Shown: piece after piece, positions 54,305 through 64,000 of the stretch | Numbering within the stretch: position 1 is the stretch's first letter | How the letters are laid out: every line of letters starts with the position of its first letter | NCBI GenBank assembly: GCA_017461605.1 | Contig: JAFTXN010000002.1 | Span: 124,001 to 188,000, forward strand | DNA length: 64,000 bases | Direction of reading: 5' to 3' | From: Bacteroidaceae bacterium | GTDB lineage: Bacteria; Bacteroidota; Bacteroidia; Bacteroidales; Bacteroidaceae | Made by a program: the position numbers and the translations under genes | Notes under the pieces: model-generated | What the model saw: only the letters and a program-made list of their open reading frames with translations | Databases searched by the model: none | What the model was told of the DNA's origin: nothing

Positions 54305-56710
54305 TTATCGCTTTCCTTTGCCGTATCCGTAACCATATCCATAGCCGTAGCCATATCCGTAACCATAGCGGTAGCTTCCGTACTTGCCGCGCATGTAAGT
54401 GCTTCCGTTGAGCAGAATGGCCATGTTGGTATATTTCTCTTCTTTGTAAAGCTCGTTTACTTCCTTGAGCAGGCGGCGGTCCATTACGCCAACGCGTACC
54501 ACGAAGAGACAAGCGTCTACGTATTTCTTGATAATCGCTGCATCGGCCACCAACTCGATAGGCGGACAGTCGACCAATACGAAGTCGTAGTTGGCGCGAG
54601 CATAGTCGAAAATCTCTTGCATCCTGTCCGAATGCAGCAACTCGGTGGGGTTGGGAGGTATGATGCCTACGGGCAACACGTCAACGTTCTTTGCCAAAGC
54701 GTCTCGCTTGATGAGAGAAGCAAAGTCGTCTTCCATTCCACTGAGGAAAGCCGATACACCATTCTTCGTCTTACCTACCATATCGGAGAGGGTGGTTTTG
54801 CGGATGTCGAAGTCGATGGCCAAAATTCGCTTTCCATTCAGTCCCATCACAGCCGCGAGGTTAGCGGTGATGAAAGTCTTACCCGAACCGGGATTGAACG
54901 AGGTCAGCATGATGACGCGAGCATTGTCCTTTCCTGCAAGATAGTAGTCCAACTTCGTACGCAGCAGGCGGAAACTTTCGTTCATCAAGTTGCTGTTGTT
55001 CTCCTCGACAAGTACGGCGCGATCCACGCTCTTCTGCTTTTTCTGCCAGAAGCGGCGGTTCTCGGGAGCATAGAGGGGAATTTCGCCCACCAACGGTGTG
55101 TCATATTTCTCCAAGTCGCTGCGTCCACGCACGGTGTGGTTGATGGCATCGCGAATGAAGATGAGGGCTGCCGGAACAACGAGGCCGATGACGAATGCGA
55201 TGAGCATAATCATGCTGCGACGCGGTGCGGCCGGTGCATTACTTCCGGTGGGCGGCTGAATAATTCGGGTGTTGTAGGCAGTGTATGCCTTTGACAGTTC
55301 ATTCTCTTCTCGTTTTTGCAGCAGGAAAATGTAAAGCGCTTCTTTCACGTTCTGTTGACGGCTCATGGATTTGAGCAAACGCTCGTGCTGCGGATTAGAG
55401 GCAATCTGTGCGGTGGTGCTGCTCTCCTTGAGCTGTACGTTGGCAATCTGGCCGCTCAGCTGTACGATGAGGTTGTCGATGGAACGTGTGATGGCCATCT
55501 TCTGAGATGCGAGACGGTCGGAGAGATCCTTTACCAGCGAGTTCTGCATGGACGAGTTGGCCAAGAGATCGTCGCGACGCATCAGCATTTCGTTGTAGTT
55601 CTGAATCTGTGCTTCGATGCCGCTGTTCGAAATTCCGGTGTTGGCCGGGAGCAATTGGTTCTGCCGGTTGCTGTCGTTGAGATAGCTTCGGATGTATTTT
55701 GCCATGCTCAACTGATTGTTCAAGTTCAGCAGGTTTTCTTGCATCTTCGAGCTCTCCGTAAGATAACGGGTTGAAGCGGCTTGCACATCGGGGATGAGAT
55801 TTCGGCTCTTGAATTCAGAGATGTCCATGTCGACATTTCCCAATTCTTTAGAGATTGTGTCAAGACGATCCGAGATGAACTGGAATGTGCTCTCGGCGAT
55901 TCGGTTTTTGTCCTTTATCCACTGCTCGTTGTAAACATCGATGAGCGTGAGCAGCACATCGTCGGCGCGTTGCGGAACCTCGTCGGTGAGGGTCAGCTGC
56001 ATGATGGTAGCATCTTTGTCACTGAGTCCGACAGAGAGACGGCCGGCATACATCTTTCCGATGGATGAGAGCGGATATTTGCGCAAGGTGATTTCGGTGC
56101 CGGCTGCCCATTCCTTGAACATAGGGGTGGCTTCGACCTTAATCGGGCCGGCAGGAGTGTTCACCTCTTGTCCCAACTTGGCAGTGATAGGACGGCCATT
56201 GTGTTCTTCGCCCATCACGTTGAAATTGGACAGAAGCACGCTGCTGTTGTCCTTCAGTGTGATGACAAAATTCAGGAAGCTTTCTTCCGGAATGCGGTTG
56301 GTGAACTTGACCGTGATGGGTGAGTCGTTGTAAAGCGGGTGCTCGTGCAGACTTTCGGGAGTGCTAAGCTCAACATCCAACTGCAGACGTGAGGCCACCT
56401 CGTGCATCATTATGGGCGCCGAGATGATGAGCATCTCGTTGTTAATGTTCTTCTGCACACCTATAATTCCCAAGTCCTGGAAGCTCTGTGCCGCGGCGTT
56501 CATCTTGGAGTTCTCCTCGTCTTTGATAAGTAGGGAGGTGGAACGCGTATATGTGGGGGTGGTTCGCATGATGTGGAACACCGCAACGCACAACGCAATC
56601 AGAACTGAGGCGACAAACCAGTACCATTTTCTCAAGAAAAGGTGCAGATATTCTTCCCAGTTGATGTTTTCTTCTTCTTGCATCTCTTTCTTTAAATTCT
56701 CTTCTGCCAT
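54305..56710 (-). CDS. polysaccharide biosynthesis tyrosine autokinase (Wzc-like)
   Basis: 801 residues. Inner-membrane PCP-2a co-polymerase with a cytoplasmic BY-kinase, controlling capsule/exopolysaccharide chain export. N-terminal transmembrane helix WYWFVASVLIALCVAVFHIM, periplasmic Wzz domain with coiled coil, and second helix SMIMLIAFVIGLVVPAALIF. The kinase has Walker A TSFNPGSGKTFITANLAAVMG, Walker A' ILAIDFDIRKTTLSD and Walker B FVLVDCPPIELVAD. The C-terminal tail alternates Tyr and Gly (residues about 771-798), the autophosphorylated cluster. No wza or glycosyltransferase genes are nearby, so it is an orphan here. Confidence 0.95.
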   Translation of the reverse strand: MAEENLKKEMQEEENINWEEYLHLFLRKWYWFVASVLIALCVAVFHIMRTTPTYTRSTSLLIKDEENSKMNAAAQSFQDLGIIGVQKNINNEMLIISAPIMMHEVASRLQLDVELSTPESLHEHPLYNDSPITVKFTNRIPEESFLNFVITLKDNSSVLLSNFNVMGEEHNGRPITAKLGQEVNTPAGPIKVEATPMFKEWAAGTEITLRKYPLSSIGKMYAGRLSVGLSDKDATIMQLTLTDEVPQRADDVLLTLIDVYNEQWIKDKNRIAESTFQFISDRLDTISKELGNVDMDISEFKSRNLIPDVQAASTRYLTESSKMQENLLNLNNQLSMAKYIRSYLNDSNRQNQLLPANTGISNSGIEAQIQNYNEMLMRRDDLLANSSMQNSLVKDLSDRLASQKMAITRSIDNLIVQLSGQIANVQLKESSTTAQIASNPQHERLLKSMSRQQNVKEALYIFLLQKREENELSKAYTAYNTRIIQPPTGSNAPAAPRRSMIMLIAFVIGLVVPAALIFIRDAINHTVRGRSDLEKYDTPLVGEIPLYAPENRRFWQKKQKSVDRAVLVEENNSNLMNESFRLLRTKLDYYLAGKDNARVIMLTSFNPGSGKTFITANLAAVMGLNGKRILAIDFDIRKTTLSDMVGKTKNGVSAFLSGMEDDFASLIKRDALAKNVDVLPVGIIPPNPTELLHSDRMQEIFDYARANYDFVLVDCPPIELVADAAIIKKYVDACLFVVRVGVMDRRLLKEVNELYKEEKYTNMAILLNGSTYMRGKYGSYRYGYGYGYGYGYGYGYGKGKR

Positions 56711-56742
56711 GTTTTTATGATTTGGGAATGTAACTTAGGTCG

Positions 56743-56750
56743 CAAAGGTA
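56743..56750 (-). promoter_or_regulatory. -7 promoter element of wzc
   Basis: TACCTTTG on the minus strand, 33-40 bp before the wzc start codon; a TTG lies about 15 bp further upstream. Confidence 0.5.
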
Positions 56751-56874
56751 GGAATAATTATCTAACAACGTAGATATTTCGTGGTAGAAATTACATACTT
56801 ACGCAGTGCTTGTCTGTTGTTTTGTGAGGTATACCTATTATTATATAATGTATATAGAGGTTCTGCGCACGTGT

Positions 56875-57909
56875 TCAGAATTGTCGGAGCGCCCCGAGCA
56901 GCAGGCTGTTTTCGTTGGGCAATCCGATGGTGATGCGCAGGCAATTTTCGCAAAGCGGCAGTGTGGAGCAGTCGGCCACGGCGATATTTTTGCTCTGCAG
57001 GTAGCGGTATACGGCTTGTGCATCCTTAAACCGAGCCAGGAAGAAGTTGCTCTCGGATGGGAACACCTCTTCACAGTATGCCAGATGGCGGAAGGCAGCC
57101 ATGACGCGTGTTTTTTCCTCCCGCATGTGTTTCACCCATTTGTCCACATCGAAGTGTCGGCCTATGATGTCGAGCATTTGTACTTGGGCCTCGTAACTTA
57201 TGTTGTGGGGAGTGCGAGTGCGGTGGAAGTATTCCGTGACGGGTGGAATGGCCAGCACAAAACCGATGCGGCTTCCGGCGCAAGCCTGAGCGTGTGAGAA
57301 AGAGTTGAGCACGATGAGGTTGTGATGGCGGGGCAGTTGGGAGCGAATGGAGGTGCTGTTTGAAAAGTCGGCGTACGACTCGTCCACCACCACCATGCCG
57401 TCAAAATTGTCCAGCAGGTGTTCCAGTTCCTCTTCTTGCAATAGGTTGCCTGTCGGATTGTTGGGCGAGCAAAGCAGAATGGCTTTGGTGTGTTGGTTGC
57501 AAATGCTGAGCAGCTTTTCGGCCTTGATGCTGAATTTCTCCTCCAGCCTGATGCTGCGAAACTCTACGTCGTTGATGTCTGCCCGTGCCTTGTAGATGCT
57601 TCGGGTAGGGACGACTGAAACCACATTGTCCTTGCCCGGGGTGCAGAATACGCGATAGACGAGGTCGATGGCTTCTTCAGTACCTGCGGTCATGCAGATG
57701 CATTCCGGGCGTAGGCCGGTCAACTTTGCCACGGCATCGCGCATGGCTGTCTGTGCCGGGTCGGGGTAGCGATTGTGGGGCGCGTTGTGCGGGCTCTCGT
57801 TGGCGTCGAGCCTGGCTTGTTTGCCGGAGGACGAGAATGCTTTGACGGTTTCTGCAAATGGGGGCAGGGCTTGTATGTTAGGCCTGATGAGTAGTTTCAA
57901 GTCTTTCAT
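56875..57909 (-). CDS. HisC paralogue with catalytic lysine replaced by histidine
   Basis: 344 residues, alignable with the his-operon HisC along its length: ARLDANESPHNAPHNRYPDP, TAGTEEAIDLVYRVFC, CSPNNPTGN, VVVDESYADF and the substrate Arg in CLRITIGLPNEN are kept. Where HisC has LQTFSKAWGMAGLRLG, this protein reads LNSFSHAQACAGSRIG; His206 (codon CAC at 57292-57294) takes the place of the PLP-binding Lys207. It cannot form the usual internal aldimine. It may be a non-catalytic PLP binder, or use PMP chemistry as ColD (a His-containing fold-type I enzyme) does. 18 bp after trmD, probably cotranscribed. Confidence 0.88.
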   Translation of the reverse strand: MKDLKLLIRPNIQALPPFAETVKAFSSSGKQARLDANESPHNAPHNRYPDPAQTAMRDAVAKLTGLRPECICMTAGTEEAIDLVYRVFCTPGKDNVVSVVPTRSIYKARADINDVEFRSIRLEEKFSIKAEKLLSICNQHTKAILLCSPNNPTGNLLQEEELEHLLDNFDGMVVVDESYADFSNSTSIRSQLPRHHNLIVLNSFSHAQACAGSRIGFVLAIPPVTEYFHRTRTPHNISYEAQVQMLDIIGRHFDVDKWVKHMREEKTRVMAAFRHLAYCEEVFPSESNFFLARFKDAQAVYRYLQSKNIAVADCSTLPLCENCLRITIGLPNENSLLLGALRQF

Positions 57910-57927
57910 GGTATTCGTGGTGAGGAG

Positions 57928-60732
<2,805 letters not shown>

Positions 60733-60853
60733 CGCGCTGCAGCGCGATTGGCTGCGGCACTATGACAATGCCCGATGTTCCGGTGAAGGAGCATCGGGCT
60801 TTCTTTTGGTCTCACGTTCCACGCAAAGTTGTCGTGAGGCTCTCCAAACTTCT

Positions 60854-60960
60854 CTACAGTGCTTGCAAAGTATATCTCATGCCTTGCAATATATATCTCA
60901 TGCCTTGCAATATATATTTCAAGCCTTGCAATATATATTTCATGTCTTGCAATATACTTT
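60854..60960 (+). repeat. 21-bp tandem repeat array, locus 7
   Basis: About 4.7 units of the form CTTGCAATATATATCTCATGC start at 60862, 60883, 60904, 60925 and 60946, exactly 21 bp apart. The array opens with CTACAGTGCTTGCAA (60854-60868), a recognisable unit of the palindromic family found at the other loci. It lies in the 385-bp gap between the convergent ligA and thiC genes; only this array and the thiC terminator are visible there. Confidence 0.9.
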
Positions 60961-61043
60961 TTGAGCACGGTGGAGAACTTAGAAGGCGTGCCGGAGAAGT
61001 TTTGGTGCGCTTCTTGTCTGTTATTCCGGGCTGTTTCTCATGA

Positions 61044-61088
61044 CAAAAAAACACTGCCGCCCCGTGCATGGTGCAGGAGCGGCAGTGT
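61044..61088 (-). terminator. terminator after thiC
   Basis: A 10-bp stem (61051-61060 with 61079-61088) with an inner TGCATGGTGCA pairing, followed on the minus strand by seven Ts. Confidence 0.87.
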
Positions 61089-61117
61089 GTATGCGGGTTG
61101 TGGCGATTCGGGAGGGC

Positions 61118-63650
<2,533 letters not shown>

Positions 63651-63713
63651 AGCTTTGGTGTGTTTTGATATGATATGTTTGTTGATTGAAATACTTTTTG
63701 TGTTTTTGCAGAC

Positions 63714-64000
63714 TTAGTAGCTGTGGATGAAAGCTTGCATTTCGAGCACCGGATTGGCCGAGCGGAGAATGGCTCCGCTCACCGCGATGCCGCGCACACC
63801 GGTTCGCATCAGGTCGGGCACATCGTCGCGAGTGATGCCGCCGATGGCACAAACGGGGAGGCTTATCCCGTGTTCGCTCATGCCTTGCATGATGTTGCGG
63901 TAGCCTTCCAGACCGAGCAACGGCGCGAGTTGGGCTTTGGTGTCGGTATGTCGAAACGGACCACAGCCGATATAGTCAACTCCGGCGCGGCGTAGCTGAA
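63714..64000 (-). CDS. thiE: thiamine phosphate synthase (5' end outside window)
   Basis: Couples HMP-PP and HET-P to thiamine phosphate. Only the C-terminal 94 residues are present; the frame is open to the window edge at 64000. GVDYIGCGPFRHTDTKA (product/phosphate-binding loop) and LPVCAIGGITRDDVPDLMRTGVRGIAVSGAIL are diagnostic of the ThiE barrel. Confidence 0.92.
   Translation of the reverse strand, partial: QLRRAGVDYIGCGPFRHTDTKAQLAPLLGLEGYRNIMQGMSEHGISLPVCAIGGITRDDVPDLMRTGVRGIAVSGAILRSANPVLEMQAFIHSY

Overview
The window looks like a chromosomal segment of a Bacteroidales bacterium, most likely Prevotellaceae; this is inference from gene content, not a database match. Pointers are: recognisable promoters carry the Bacteroidetes-type -33 TTTG / -7 TAnnTTTG signal; Shine-Dalgarno sites are largely absent; glutamine synthetase is type III; SecA is about 1150 residues; the Wzc kinase ends in a Tyr-Gly tail; a DUF4290 gene sits before murA; and an acyl-ACP thioesterase lies inside the ilv operon. 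GC content is moderately high, apart from an AT-rich stretch around 26.9-27.8 kb.

Layout. 1-3.7 kb (+): 3' end of lysS, then gpsA and galE. 3.8-10 kb (-): branched-chain amino acid operon ilvD-ilvB-ilvN-thioesterase-ilvC. 10.2-16.1 kb: histidine phosphatase (-), DUF308 membrane protein (+), dapF (+), glutamine synthetase III (+), and a zinc-finger lipoprotein (-). 16.3-19.7 kb (-): pgi, a HAD phosphatase and rmuC. 19.95-21.5 kb (+): OmpP1/FadL-type outer-membrane protein. 21.9-26.5 kb (-): cassette of two SGNH hydrolases and an MBOAT acyltransferase. 26.9-30 kb: AT-rich stretch with a candidate structured RNA and a small secreted protein, then a lipoprotein and a C11 peptidase. 30.1-36.4 kb (-): DUF4105 protein, phosphodiesterase-like protein and secA. 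37-37.8 kb (+): SUMF1 protein. 38.6 kb: tRNA-His. 38.9-39.7 kb: folD. 40-47.6 kb (-): complete histidine operon hisG-D-C-B-H-A-F-IE. 48-53.9 kb (-): tsaB-DUF4290-murA-rimM-dxr-rseP. 54.3-56.7 kb (-): wzc. 56.9-60.7 kb: a HisC paralogue and trmD (-), divergent from ligA (+). 61.1-64 kb (-): part of a thiamine locus (thiE, a DUF3298-type gene, thiC).

The coding content is mainly core metabolism. The most unusual material is non-coding. (1) A family of palindromic intergenic elements is built on a 21-bp period (core CTGCA-AGCAC-TGCAG). Seven loci carry it, including two 151-bp copies in opposite orientation that are 140/151 identical and have perfect 20-bp terminal inverted repeats. (2) A set of ~85-bp units, each carrying a Bacteroidetes-type promoter or a decayed version of one, forms the divergent control region at 36.4-36.9 kb; a single further copy drives tsaB. 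(3) Longer elements ending in CATACCCCTC/GAGGGGTAT flank the tRNA-His gene and split hisF from hisIE. Among proteins, the outstanding oddity is the second HisC, in which the PLP-binding lysine is replaced by histidine.
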